Part shown: piece by piece, positions 33,722 to 42,370 of the stretch
How positions within the stretch are numbered: the first letter of the stretch is position 1
How the letters are laid out: every line of letters starts with the position of its first letter
Assembly (NCBI RefSeq): GCF_000429865.1
Contig: NZ_KE386977.1
Span: forward strand, 1-64,000
Origin: Cucumibacter marinus DSM 18995
Lineage (GTDB): Bacteria > Pseudomonadota > Alphaproteobacteria > Rhizobiales > Devosiaceae
Length of the DNA: 64,000 nucleotides
Direction of reading: 5' to 3'
The notes under the pieces: generated by a model
What the model was told of the DNA's origin: nothing
The model's input: only the letters and a program-made list of their open reading frames with translations
Database searches by the model: none
Made by a program: the position numbers and the translations under genes

Positions 33722-33832
33722 TGTCGGATCCCCCGGAATGCACGGTCCTATAACGCGTCAACGCCGCAAGGGAAACGGTCAGAGCGATGTTCTCCCCTGC
33801 ACGCGCGGGGTGAAAGGCCGTTTGCATGCGAG

Positions 33833-33850
33833 ATTTATGTATGCATAAAT
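33833..33850. promoter_or_regulatory. Probable MarR operator
   Basis: ATTTATGTATGCATAAAT is an imperfect 18-bp palindrome (outer arms ATTTATG/CATAAAT) in an AT-rich island between the divergent marR-type gene and the flavoprotein gene. A related TGTATGTATAATTACA lies at about 33861-33876. Both fit the size of MarR sites. Confidence 0.55.
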
Positions 33851-33907
33851 ACTATTAGATTGTATGTATAATTACAGTCTCAAATCGGGAGCCGGGAGGA
33901 GGAACCC

Positions 33908-35644
33908 ATGGCGAGGAGTTCGTTGGATATCGAGCGGGACACGCCCGCTGAAACCGGGTCGCGCATTTCGCGTCGCGACTTTTTCAAGGCAGCAACCGCA
34001 GGCGCCGCCACGGTGACCGTCGGCGTCGCCACGGTCAGCAGTGCCCAGGCACAGGAGTGGGACGAGGAAACCGACATTGTGGTTGTCGGCTCCGGTTGCG
34101 CGGCGCTCTCTGCCGCTGCGGCCGCACTGCAGAATGGCGCTAGCGTCAAGATCTTCGAAAAGGGACCGGTTGCCGGCGGCACCACCGGCAAGTCGGGCGG
34201 GGCCTTCTGGATCCCCAACAGCCCCTACATGCAGGAACAGGGCATGGACGATCCGCGCGATGATGCGATTCGTTATATGTGCCGGCTGTCCTTCCCCCAT
34301 CTCTATCGTCCGGACGATGAGCATTTCGGCATGGACCAGCACACCTATGACATGCTGGCTGCCTTTTACGACAATGGCGCCCGGGTAACCAAGACGCTTA
34401 ACGATACCGGGGCCATGACCTCGCTGATGAGCATGTCCTGGGATGGCGGGCCGACGCCCGACTATTTTGCCCATCTGCCCGAGAACAAGGCCAATCACGG
34501 CCGTACCACCAATCCCAAGAATGCCGAGGGCGGCTCCGGCTTCGGCTTCGATATGGTACGCCAGCTCTCCGCCTATACGGAGGCCAATGGCGCACCGGTG
34601 ACCACCGAAACCCAGGTGACCAAGATCGTCAGAGATGACGAAGGTCGCGTGGTCGGCGTGGAAATCTCCGATCCCGACGGCACCCGGATGGTGCGTGCGA
34701 ACAAGGGTGTGATCTTCGGCTCGGGCGGCTTCACCCAGAATACCGAGATGCGCAACAACTACCTCCGCGTGCCGGTGCGTGGCGGTTGCGCGGTGCCCAC
34801 CAACCAGGGTGACCTGGTGAATATGGCCATCGAGATCGGGGCCAAGCTGGGCAATATGAACGAGGCCTGGCACCAGCAGGAAGTGCTCGAGGAAGTGCTC
34901 GAATTCTCCAGCGTGCCGTCCGGCACCTGGTTCCTGGGCGGAGACAGCATGGTCGCGGTCAACCGCTATGGACACCGGCTCTATGACGAGAAATTCGTCT
35001 ACAACGAGCGCACCCGGACCCATCTGACCTGGGATGCCGTGAAGGCCGAGTACCCGAACCTCTACCAGTTCATGATCTTCGACGATCATGCCATCGGCTA
35101 TGGCGGCATGCTGATGCCGCCAGCAGGTTCGGACATGCCCTCCCACATCATCAAGGGCGACACTTGGGAAGAACTGGCTGCCAATATCGATGCACGTCTG
35201 GCTTCGCTGGAAGACAAGATCGGCAAGCACAGCCTCGACAGCACCTTCCTCGAGACGCTGGCGAAAACGATCGAACGGTTCAACTCCTATGCCGAAACCG
35301 GCAAGGATCTGGAGTTCAACCGCGGCGAACAGCCCATCGACAAGCATTTCCACAAACCGGGCGACAACAATGACAAGCCCAACCCGTGGATGTATCCGAT
35401 CTCGGATACCGGTCCCTATTACGCCATCATCCTGTCCGCGGGTACGCTCGACACCAAGGGCGGCCCGGTGACGACCACCCATGGTCAGGTCGTCGATATT
35501 TCGGATGAACCGATCGAAGGTCTCTACGCGGCGGGTAACTGCATGGCCTCACCGACGGGACAGGCCTATTTCGGGGCCGGCGGTACGCTGGGACCTGCAC
35601 TCACCTTCGGCTTCATGGCCGGCGAACACGCCGCAAAGGCCTGA
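33908..35644 (+). CDS. Tat-exported FAD-dependent oxidoreductase (fumarate reductase/flavocytochrome-like)
   Basis: This 578-residue flavoprotein begins with a twin-arginine signal (ISRRDFFKAATAGAA) cleaved near AQAQ, so it acts in the periplasm. The FAD-binding motif is VVVGSGCAALSAAAAAL (~58-74), with a GGAFW substrate segment and a C-terminal GLYAAGNCMASPTGQAYFGA motif. It belongs to the FAD_binding_2 family with fumarate reductases and 3-ketosteroid dehydrogenases. A c-type cytochrome gene follows, probably its electron acceptor. GGAGGAGG precedes the ATG. The substrate is unknown. Confidence 0.87.
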   Translation: MARSSLDIERDTPAETGSRISRRDFFKAATAGAATVTVGVATVSSAQAQEWDEETDIVVVGSGCAALSAAAAALQNGASVKIFEKGPVAGGTTGKSGGAFWIPNSPYMQEQGMDDPRDDAIRYMCRLSFPHLYRPDDEHFGMDQHTYDMLAAFYDNGARVTKTLNDTGAMTSLMSMSWDGGPTPDYFAHLPENKANHGRTTNPKNAEGGSGFGFDMVRQLSAYTEANGAPVTTETQVTKIVRDDEGRVVGVEISDPDGTRMVRANKGVIFGSGGFTQNTEMRNNYLRVPVRGGCAVPTNQGDLVNMAIEIGAKLGNMNEAWHQQEVLEEVLEFSSVPSGTWFLGGDSMVAVNRYGHRLYDEKFVYNERTRTHLTWDAVKAEYPNLYQFMIFDDHAIGYGGMLMPPAGSDMPSHIIKGDTWEELAANIDARLASLEDKIGKHSLDSTFLETLAKTIERFNSYAETGKDLEFNRGEQPIDKHFHKPGDNNDKPNPWMYPISDTGPYYAIILSAGTLDTKGGPVTTTHGQVVDISDEPIEGLYAAGNCMASPTGQAYFGAGGTLGPALTFGFMAGEHAAKA

Positions 35645-35697
35645 GTTCTGCGGCGGGCGCAGCGCGCCCGCCGTGTCATCCATGAAGGACGACCTAT

Positions 35698-36111
35698 ATG
35701 AACAGACTGACTGCCGCCGGCTTTGCCGGCCTTCTCGCCCTGTGCGCCCCCGGCATTGCCCTGGCCAGTGAATCCTGCGTCGAAACCTGGGACAGCGACC
35801 TGCAGCCACTGGTCAATTCGCGTTGCGTTGCCTGCCACCAGAATGCGTCTCCCGCCGGCAAACTCACCCTTCAGCGTGGTGGGCCACCCGAAAACCTCAT
35901 CGGTATCCAGGGGGAGCAGACCGACATGGCCTATGTGACCCCGGGGGCCCCCGAAGAAAGCTATCTTTACCGCAAGCTCGAAGGCACCCATGTCGATGCC
36001 GGCGGTACCGGCGAGCGCATGCCACTCGGCGGTGCGCTGACGGATGCAGACCTGACCGTGTTCAGGGAATGGATTCTGGGCTGCGAGGATCATCCGGGGG
36101 AGAAAGGATGA
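35698..36111 (+). CDS. Periplasmic c-type cytochrome
   Basis: This 137-residue protein has a Sec signal (residues 1-24, ending ALA) and one haem-binding CVACH (43-47); a methionine in ERMPLGG (~107-112) is a candidate axial ligand. The fold type resembles small cytochromes with a long loop after the haem site. It is 53 bp after the flavoprotein gene and probably carries electrons from it to the respiratory chain. Its stop overlaps the hydrolase start by ATGA. Confidence 0.85.
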   Translation: MNRLTAAGFAGLLALCAPGIALASESCVETWDSDLQPLVNSRCVACHQNASPAGKLTLQRGGPPENLIGIQGEQTDMAYVTPGAPEESYLYRKLEGTHVDAGGTGERMPLGGALTDADLTVFREWILGCEDHPGEKG

Positions 36112-36701
36112 CCGACGCCTATCGCGGGCCGCTGATCACCTGGACCGAAGGGCCGGCGGATACCACGCCGGTCCTGCTGCTGCACGACCGCTACAAGGAC
36201 CAGGATGAACTGCAGGCCCTCGGCGACACGCTCAAGGCCGCCCGGCGGGTGATCAGGGTTCGCGGCGCACGCACCCAGATGGAAGACACCTATATCAAGG
36301 GTTATTACTGGTTTTACGGGCCGATCGAACGGCCAGAGCTCTCGACGCTGGGCGATGCCCTCTATCATCTGCAGAACCTGGTGTTGCACCTCTCCAGCAC
36401 CGCACCCGAAGGCCGGATTTCCCTGGTCGGAAAGGGCGAGGGAGGGGTGGTTGCGCTGCTGCTGGCGATGGTCTGGCCCGACCGGATCCATCGCCTCGTT
36501 TCGATTGACGGTGTTCTGCCGGATAATCGCGACAGTTTCCCCCTCGATATCCGCCAGGCGACGGGCCTGCCGGCCCTGCTCATCGGCGAGCCGGCGCAAT
36601 TTGCCGACACCACCACTTTTCTTGACGATCACGGCTGGTCCGTCGAGACTGACGAGAAGGTCGATGCTGTCGCGCCCTGGCTGCTTTCGGATCAGCTCTG
36701 A
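36108..36701 (+). CDS. Alpha/beta hydrolase fold protein
   Basis: This 197-residue protein resembles a compact alpha/beta hydrolase: VLLLHDRYKDQDEL near the N-terminus, the nucleophile-elbow region SLVGKGEGGVVALLLAM, and RLVSIDGVLPD. The elbow reads G-K-G-E-G, with no Ser, Cys or Asp where the nucleophile should be, so catalysis is doubtful. Translational coupling to the cytochrome gene places it in the flavoprotein operon. It may bind rather than cleave a ligand. Confidence 0.72.
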   Translation: MTDAYRGPLITWTEGPADTTPVLLLHDRYKDQDELQALGDTLKAARRVIRVRGARTQMEDTYIKGYYWFYGPIERPELSTLGDALYHLQNLVLHLSSTAPEGRISLVGKGEGGVVALLLAMVWPDRIHRLVSIDGVLPDNRDSFPLDIRQATGLPALLIGEPAQFADTTTFLDDHGWSVETDEKVDAVAPWLLSDQL

Positions 36702-36794
36702 ACAGGCTGAGTGCGCGTCAAGACATCGCCCCCGGCAGTGGACGTCATGGTCCGCTTCCGTCCCGTTCGATTAGGGCATCGAGAACCGACCGGC

Positions 36795-37445
36795 ATGCAT
36801 GACGACGAGCGAGCTTCGAGCGGCGATCAGGACGCACACGGCGCCAGCGGCGGGATCGATCCGCTGGCCTGGGAGGAGGCTTCGGCCTTTCGCAATGCCG
36901 AACGCGAGCGGCTCTATGCCGAGCGCCGGGCGCTCGATGGCAAGGCGCGCCAGACCATCTCCGCGCAGATTGCCGAAAACCTCGAGAGCCTTCTCAAGCT
37001 GCCGGATGCACGGACGATCGCCCTTTACTGGCCCATCCGGGGAGAGCCCAATCTCACCGGCTTCATGCGCAAGGTCCATGAGAGCGGACATCGTGTGGTC
37101 CTTCCGGTTGTGTTGGAAAAGCGCAGCCCTCTGGCATTCCATCTCTGGGCGCCCGACGCTGAAATGGAGCGCGGCATCTGGAACATTCCCGTGCCCCGGG
37201 ACACGGCACGCGCCGTGCCCGATATCGTGATCGCGCCCGTCGTCGGATTTGACGACCACGGCTACAGGCTCGGCAATGGTGGCGGCTATTATGACCGCAC
37301 CCTTGCCGGAATATCGGCCGACACGCTGGTCATCGGCGTCGGATATGCCTTCTCCCGTCTCCCCACCATCCATCCCATGCCCTGGGATGTGCCGATGGAT
37401 GTGATGGTGCTCGAAGACAAAATCATCGACCACCGGGTAGACTGA
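36795..37445 (+). CDS. 5-formyltetrahydrofolate cyclo-ligase
   Basis: The enzyme converts 5-formyl-THF to 5,10-methenyl-THF with ATP, returning folate to the one-carbon pool. The 216-residue product has the family signature GNGGGYYDRTLA (~residues 159-170), preceded by DIVIAPVVGFDDHGYRLG, and a basic N-terminal region (AERERLYAERRALDGKARQ). I start at ATG 36795 (MHDDERASS); a longer frame from 36711 has no ribosome site. It is a housekeeping gene, monocistronic by position. Confidence 0.88.
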   Translation: MHDDERASSGDQDAHGASGGIDPLAWEEASAFRNAERERLYAERRALDGKARQTISAQIAENLESLLKLPDARTIALYWPIRGEPNLTGFMRKVHESGHRVVLPVVLEKRSPLAFHLWAPDAEMERGIWNIPVPRDTARAVPDIVIAPVVGFDDHGYRLGNGGGYYDRTLAGISADTLVIGVGYAFSRLPTIHPMPWDVPMDVMVLEDKIIDHRVD

Positions 37446-37452
37446 CACCTAA

Positions 37453-37480
37453 AAGGCGGATGGCTTGCGCCACCCGCCTT
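37453..37480. terminator. Bidirectional terminator
   Basis: AAGGCGGATGGC (37453-37464) pairs with GCCACCCGCCTT (37469-37480) around TTGC, with one mismatch. It lies between convergent genes, with AAAA on the left and T-rich sequence on the right, so it can serve both strands. Confidence 0.7.
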
Positions 37481-37504
37481 CGATTGTGGAGGTCTTTTGG
37501 CTCG

Positions 37505-38242
37505 TTACGCAGCCTGGGCGGCAAGGCCAGCAGCCGATGCGGCGCTGTCTCGCGGGCCGCGGATGATCAGCCAGAGCGCGAAGCCGACTTCGGCCAGGGT
37601 GACGATCACGAGCAGACCGATCCTTGTGTAGCCGAGCAGGGTGAAATCCGGGGCGGCGAAGGAAAAGATGCTGTCGGCGAGGTAACCGAAGGCGCCGAGC
37701 GTCATGGCGTAGCCGAAGAGCTTGGGGAACCGGCCGGAGGCGGCGACAAGCCAACCGAGCAGGGCAAGGTGCAGGAAGAAGAACAACTGCCAGATCCAGA
37801 CCCCGGCATCGTGCATATGCAGCATCACCCCGGCGAGATCGATGCGCTGTTCGGCAGTGAAGCCGGAAAGGGTAACGCCCGGATCCGCGAGCATCAGCGC
37901 TCCGGCATGGAAGAACAGCATCGCCGCCATGATCGCGACCATGGTCAGCCGCGCCAGTGCGGCGGATGCCGACAGGGTGACGTTGACCGGCTTGAACATG
38001 AAGAACAGCATCGCGGTGGCGAAAATCTCGGCCAGCATGACAATGGCGTCAGCGCCGATGCCGGCATTGAACAGGCCGCGCCGGGTCAGAATATTATCGA
38101 AGGTTGCCGCCATATCCCCGGCGACATGAAGCTGGGACGGCACGAAGCCGATGGCAAAAGCGCCGGCCACGGCGATGGTGAAATAGGCAATGCCGGTCAT
38201 CCGGGCGTAACCGCGGGATTGGGGATTGTCGAGAAGAGCCAT
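37505..38242 (-). CDS. DUF4386 family membrane protein
   Basis: This 245-residue protein has about seven hydrophobic segments, beginning MTGIAYFTIAVAGAFAIGF, and matches the general layout of DUF4386 proteins (small multi-pass membrane proteins of unknown function). I start at the ATG at 38242 (MALLDNPQ) with AAGGAC upstream; the longer frame from 38557 is not membrane-like. It is transcribed alone. Confidence 0.8.
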   Translation of the reverse strand: MALLDNPQSRGYARMTGIAYFTIAVAGAFAIGFVPSQLHVAGDMAATFDNILTRRGLFNAGIGADAIVMLAEIFATAMLFFMFKPVNVTLSASAALARLTMVAIMAAMLFFHAGALMLADPGVTLSGFTAEQRIDLAGVMLHMHDAGVWIWQLFFFLHLALLGWLVAASGRFPKLFGYAMTLGAFGYLADSIFSFAAPDFTLLGYTRIGLLVIVTLAEVGFALWLIIRGPRDSAASAAGLAAQAA

Positions 38243-38522
38243 GATGCGTCCTTTCAGGCAATAAGGGGTGGCCCCGCAAAAACACTGCGGGCCGGAAAAG
38301 GTGTTGTTTCGGGTTCGGTTGCCGCGTTCCGTGCGGCGCAGGATTGGTTCTACCCCTGGCTCCGTCCAAAGAAAATTGACGAATACCGTTATCGAAATAT
38401 GCAAATTCGCATGGATTGGTTCGGCGCGGGCCGGTGCGGCGTTGCGGGCCAAGATTTGACGGGCGATAAATACGGGCGGCGACTGGCGCCGTTTGCGGAT
38501 AACCAGGGAAGGAATATCCACC

Positions 38523-38975
38523 ATGGGACTGTTTGATTTTGTCGGAGACGTCGGCAAGGCCCTGTTCGGCGGCGGTGAGCCGGAGACGCCCGAAGATCAC
38601 GCCAAGGCGCTCAAGAAGGAACTCGATTCCATGGAGCTGGGCACAGAAGAGGTCGACGTCGAAGTGGAAGGCGACACCGTCGTGCTCAAGGGTAATGTGG
38701 CCGACCAGTCAATATTCGAAAAGGCGGTACTGGCGGTCGGCAACACACTCGGGATCTCCCATGTGAAGACCGACGATGTGAAAGTGGCCGCAGCCGATGC
38801 CCCCGAAGCGCGCATGCACACGGTCCAGAAGGGCGAGACCCTTTGGGGCATTGCCCAGGAAGCCTATGGCAATGGCGCCAAATACAACGAGATCTTCGAG
38901 GCCAACCGCCCCATGCTCAGCCATCCCGACAAAATCTATCCCGGACAGATGCTGAGGCTGCCGCCCCTCGACTGA
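38523..38975 (+). CDS. BON-LysM domain protein (Kbp/YgaU-like)
   Basis: This 150-residue protein has a BON domain at ~residues 25-80 (VDVEVEGDTVVLKGNVADQ) and a C-terminal LysM domain at ~97-147 (HTVQKGETLWGIAQEAYGNG ... PGQMLRLPPL). The combination matches E. coli Kbp (YgaU), a cytoplasmic potassium-binding protein; no signal peptide is present here either. The ATG follows GGAAGGAA at good spacing. Confidence 0.88.
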   Translation: MGLFDFVGDVGKALFGGGEPETPEDHAKALKKELDSMELGTEEVDVEVEGDTVVLKGNVADQSIFEKAVLAVGNTLGISHVKTDDVKVAAADAPEARMHTVQKGETLWGIAQEAYGNGAKYNEIFEANRPMLSHPDKIYPGQMLRLPPLD

Positions 38976-39001
38976 CCGGCTTCACTCCCGAACATGATTT
39001 G

Positions 39002-39029
39002 AGCGCCGGCGTGAAGCAGCGCCGGCGCT
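39002..39029 (+). terminator. Hairpin after the BON-LysM gene
   Basis: AGCGCCGGCG (39002-39011) and CGCCGGCGCT (39020-39029) form a perfect 10-bp stem with loop TGAAGCAG, 26 bp after the stop codon. No T-run follows. Confidence 0.55.
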
Positions 39030-39176
39030 GCCCGTTTGGCGCCATTCCGGCCGGATTTGCGCTGCGGCGATGTCTGTGCAACCACCTGTAGGGTGGCCCG
39101 TTCTGTCCCCCTGAACGGATCCTTCCCGGCCCGCCAGCCCCGGCGGGCACTCGCATCGCTCAACAGGAGGCCCCCC

Positions 39177-39983
39177 ATGCAACCCCTAATCGACCAGTTC
39201 GGCGCCTTTGCGCCGCTGATCGTCAGCGCTGTTCAGGCGCTCATCTTCCTGATCATTGGCTGGATCGTGGCCAATGCCGTTAGCGCCTATGTGAAAGCGC
39301 GCGTCACCAAGTCCGAACGCATCGACCAGACCTTGGGGGCCTTTTTCTCCTCCATCGTCAAATGGCTGATTCTCATCGCGGTCTTCATCGCCGTGCTGCA
39401 GCTCTTCGGCTTCGAAGCCACGAGCCTTGTCGCCGTGCTCGGCGCCGCCACCCTCGCCATCGGCCTGGCCCTGCAGGGCACGCTGGCGGATCTCGCCGCG
39501 GGCGTGATGCTGATCATCTTCCGCCCTTACAAGCTCGGCCAGTATGTCGATATCGGCGGTACCTCCGGCACGGTGAAAGACCTCAACCTGTTCATCACCG
39601 AACTGGCGACCCCCGACAATGTGCAGATCGTGGTGCCCAACGGGCAGGCCTGGGGCCAGATCATCACCAATTATTCGACCCACAAGACCCGCCGGTGCGA
39701 CCTGACCTTCGGGATCGATTATGGCGACAGCGCCGACAAGGCGATCGACATCATCCTCAAGACCGCCAATGCCGACGAGCGCGTGCACAAGGACCCCGAA
39801 CCCTGGGTCCGGGTCGTCAATCTCGGGGATTCCTCGGTCGATCTCGGTGTCCGGCTGTGGTGCAACGCGGCCGACTACTGGGAGCTGAAATGGCACATGA
39901 CCAAGACAGTCAAGGAAGCCTTTGACGCCGAAGGCATCTCGATCCCCTATCCGCATTCGGTGGAAATCCAGAAGGCGGGCTGA
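39177..39983 (+). CDS. Small-conductance mechanosensitive channel, MscS family
   Basis: This 268-residue protein is a minimal MscS: three membrane helices in residues 1-~110, the pore-lining helix GAATLAIGLALQGTLADLAAG, then the beta domain (VDIGGTSGTVKDLNLFIT; VVPNGQAWGQIITNYS) and a C-terminal alpha/beta domain. It releases solutes on sudden osmotic downshift. The ATG 39177 lies seven bases after AGGAGG; the longer frame is rejected on that basis. Confidence 0.92.
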   Translation: MQPLIDQFGAFAPLIVSAVQALIFLIIGWIVANAVSAYVKARVTKSERIDQTLGAFFSSIVKWLILIAVFIAVLQLFGFEATSLVAVLGAATLAIGLALQGTLADLAAGVMLIIFRPYKLGQYVDIGGTSGTVKDLNLFITELATPDNVQIVVPNGQAWGQIITNYSTHKTRRCDLTFGIDYGDSADKAIDIILKTANADERVHKDPEPWVRVVNLGDSSVDLGVRLWCNAADYWELKWHMTKTVKEAFDAEGISIPYPHSVEIQKAG

Positions 39984-39989
39984 CCGCCA

Positions 39990-40020
39990 ACGCCCCGGGG
40001 CGCCAGCCGTTCCGGGGCGT
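39990..40020 (+). terminator. Hairpin after the MscS gene
   Basis: ACGCCCCGG (39990-39998) pairs with CCGGGGCGT (40012-40020) around a 13-base loop, 7 bp after the stop codon. The following bases, CATCCCC, give no T-run. Confidence 0.55.
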
Positions 40021-40056
40021 CATCCCCACGCTTTTGCCCTGTCGGGAGAACTGGCC

Positions 40057-41544
40057 ATGGCTTTGTTGGCCCAGTTGGGGCAAGTCATAGCGATGCGGGG
40101 AGCAATCAACAAAAACGGCGAAGCACGAAGAATGGGGGCCAGCTGGCTGAAGCCGGCGGTCTTCCTCGTCCTTTTCCTTGTGTCGGCCTGGATGAATTTC
40201 AACTTCATCCACCACACCTTCGAGGTGCGGGGCTACCTGCTCGACATCGGGTGGTTTGCCACCCTGTTCGAGCGAACGGGCTTCGATCTGGCCAACCCCC
40301 GGGCGATCAATGATCTGAGCTATTTCACGGTTCATCTCTCGCCTTACATGCTGGTCTTTTCCAATCTCCTGCATGGCGGGTTGGGCTTGTCGGGAGTCAG
40401 TGTTTTCGCGCTGCACCAGGCGCTGTCGGCCGGGGTCATCTCGGTCTCCTTGCTGGCGCTGGTCGCCAGCGCGCGGCCGGCCGGCAGCCGCCGCGTCTGG
40501 CCGCTGGTCCCCGCCGCCATCCTCATCCTGCTCAACAATGTCGTGCTTGCCGCTTTCGGCTATCCGCATTTCGAAGTGGTGCAATATGCCGTGTTGCTGG
40601 CTGCTCTGGCCCTTGCGGCCCGCCAGCATTGGCGCTGGGTTGCCATGCTGATGGTGCTCTCCTGGGTCATCCGGGAGGATAGCGGCCTGCTATGCGCAGC
40701 CCTCGTCACAGCCCTGGCGCTGGAAGGCTGGCTGCGGCGGGACAAGGCCGTGCCGGCCAAGGGGCTGTTGGCATTGGCGGGACTGTCGCTCATCGTTGCG
40801 GCAGCGGCGATCACGATCAAATCGACCTATTTTTCCGAGGTCTCTCCGCTCGCCGATAATTTTCTCGGCCATCCCGCCTTTGCGCATCTCAATGCCGGCT
40901 TCGTGGCTGAACGCCTGGCGGGACTGTCCCGCCGGATCGACCTGATGGCGCCGCTGGCGGCCTGCCTCATGGCTGCAATCATCTGGCGGCGCCCGGGCAC
41001 CCTGCTGGTGCCGCTCGGCCTGTCGCCCCTGATCGCACTCTATCTGATCGCGGTACGGGAAGAATTGGGCGCATTCACGCTCTATTACGCGCTGCCATTT
41101 GTCCTGATAACTGCCTGGCCATTCTACATGCTGGCAAAATTGCCGAACCGTCGGTGGCGGTCATTCATCGCCATGACGGTCATGCTGTTCGCGATGACGG
41201 CGCCTGTCGTGTCCTTGACCGATGTGCGTGCGACCTATTTCCCGCTGATCGGAATCATTCCGGCCCAGTATGATTCCGCGCAAGCCCGCGCCGCGCTCGA
41301 GGAGCGGTTGGACCAGCTGCGAAGCGAGGACCCGGGGGCCGATATTTGTGCCAGCCAGGGTGTTGCCGCCCTGTCACCGGACAGCTTTGCGAACCGGGAA
41401 GTGTTGCGGTTCCGCGGTGCAGAGCCGTGTGATTTTGTTCTTTATTTCCAAAGTGAGTGGCTTGGTGCTGACTACCAACTACCTGACGGTGCCGCTCCGC
41501 CCGAACAAATCTATGACGGCCGCATTCGGCTCTACCGCCCCTAG
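40057..41544 (+). CDS. Multi-pass membrane protein, DUF2079-like
   Basis: This ~495-residue protein has about ten hydrophobic helices. The first extracytoplasmic loop carries LSYFTVHLSPYMLVFSNLL, in the position of the conserved HFSP-type motif of DUF2079 proteins, which are related to GT-C glycosyltransferases. The C-terminal ~90 residues are a small soluble domain (DICASQGVAALSPDSFANRE). I start at ATG 40057, with GGGAGAA upstream; ATG 40093 is another option. The substrate is unknown. Confidence 0.75.
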   Translation: MALLAQLGQVIAMRGAINKNGEARRMGASWLKPAVFLVLFLVSAWMNFNFIHHTFEVRGYLLDIGWFATLFERTGFDLANPRAINDLSYFTVHLSPYMLVFSNLLHGGLGLSGVSVFALHQALSAGVISVSLLALVASARPAGSRRVWPLVPAAILILLNNVVLAAFGYPHFEVVQYAVLLAALALAARQHWRWVAMLMVLSWVIREDSGLLCAALVTALALEGWLRRDKAVPAKGLLALAGLSLIVAAAAITIKSTYFSEVSPLADNFLGHPAFAHLNAGFVAERLAGLSRRIDLMAPLAACLMAAIIWRRPGTLLVPLGLSPLIALYLIAVREELGAFTLYYALPFVLITAWPFYMLAKLPNRRWRSFIAMTVMLFAMTAPVVSLTDVRATYFPLIGIIPAQYDSAQARAALEERLDQLRSEDPGADICASQGVAALSPDSFANREVLRFRGAEPCDFVLYFQSEWLGADYQLPDGAAPPEQIYDGRIRLYRP

Positions 41545-42167
41545 AAGCGCGGCTCGATGCGGGCGCCGCCCTTGGTCTGCTTGGGCGCTTTGACCTTTTT
41601 CTGCTTCTCCGGCTTTTTGGCCTGCTCGGGAATGGCCCACGCAAACTGCTCGGCCTGACGCTTTGCTTCTGCGATGTCGCCAATATTCACAAACGGCAAC
41701 AGCCGCCTCAGATAGTCGAGATTGCGTTCGATATAGGCGAAGGGGTCGGTGTCGAAATCGATCTGCGGGGTCTTGTAGCCATGCCGCCCGAGACGCGCCT
41801 CGATCGCGGTCATGTTGCGCCTGAGCATCTCCAGTTCCCCTCGCGTCGGCAGCAATTTGCCGGTCTCGATCGCCTCCGACATGAAGGAGAGCTGGTCGGC
41901 CATGGCTTGGATGTCTTCGGTCAGCGGAAGCTTGGGGCCATTATCGCGTGCCGGGCGCTGTTTGGGTCGCGTCAGGCGCGCATAGATGATCGCGATCGTG
42001 AGGCCGGCAAAAAAGGCGGTGAAGAGCCCGGGGTAATAGTAGCTGTCGACAAGCGTAGCCAGGTCCGCCGGCAGCAGTCCCTGCTCGGCGGGCAGATGTC
42101 CGAAACGCGGCGCGAGATAGAACTCGACCGCAACGGAGACCAGCAATGCTCCGATCGCCCTCAACAT
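41541..42167 (-). CDS. Hypothetical membrane-anchored protein
   Basis: This 208-residue protein has two N-terminal membrane segments (AIGALLVSVAVEFYL; YPGLFTAFFAGLTIAIIYA), a cytoplasmic acidic-to-helical domain (LPLTEDIQAMADQLSFMSEA), and a Lys-rich tail (KKPEKQKKVKAPKQTKGG). I do not recognise a family. Its stop overlaps the convergent DUF2079-like gene by 4 bp. The start at 42167 (MLRAIGALL) is chosen because it opens directly into the first helix. Confidence 0.7.
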   Translation of the reverse strand: MLRAIGALLVSVAVEFYLAPRFGHLPAEQGLLPADLATLVDSYYYPGLFTAFFAGLTIAIIYARLTRPKQRPARDNGPKLPLTEDIQAMADQLSFMSEAIETGKLLPTRGELEMLRRNMTAIEARLGRHGYKTPQIDFDTDPFAYIERNLDYLRRLLPFVNIGDIAEAKRQAEQFAWAIPEQAKKPEKQKKVKAPKQTKGGARIEPRF

Positions 42168-42370
42168 GTCTTCGATGTGCGTCCTCGAATTTCGTGCCGT
42201 TAGACCAGAAAACAGCACTGATTTCCAAGGTTTTCGATCAAAATGGTGGATGCGGATGGCTAACGGCCGTTCGCCGCCAGGACAAATACGGGTCGCCAGT
42301 TCAACCGGGAATCAATAGAAATGGCGCAGCGGGCCGGCGTGGGGCTGTTCGCCGTAAATCGAGGAATTCG

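Noticed and set aside
37460-38536. 358-codon plus-strand frame
   Set aside because: Antisense to the DUF4386 gene; composition is typical of the complement of a membrane protein gene.
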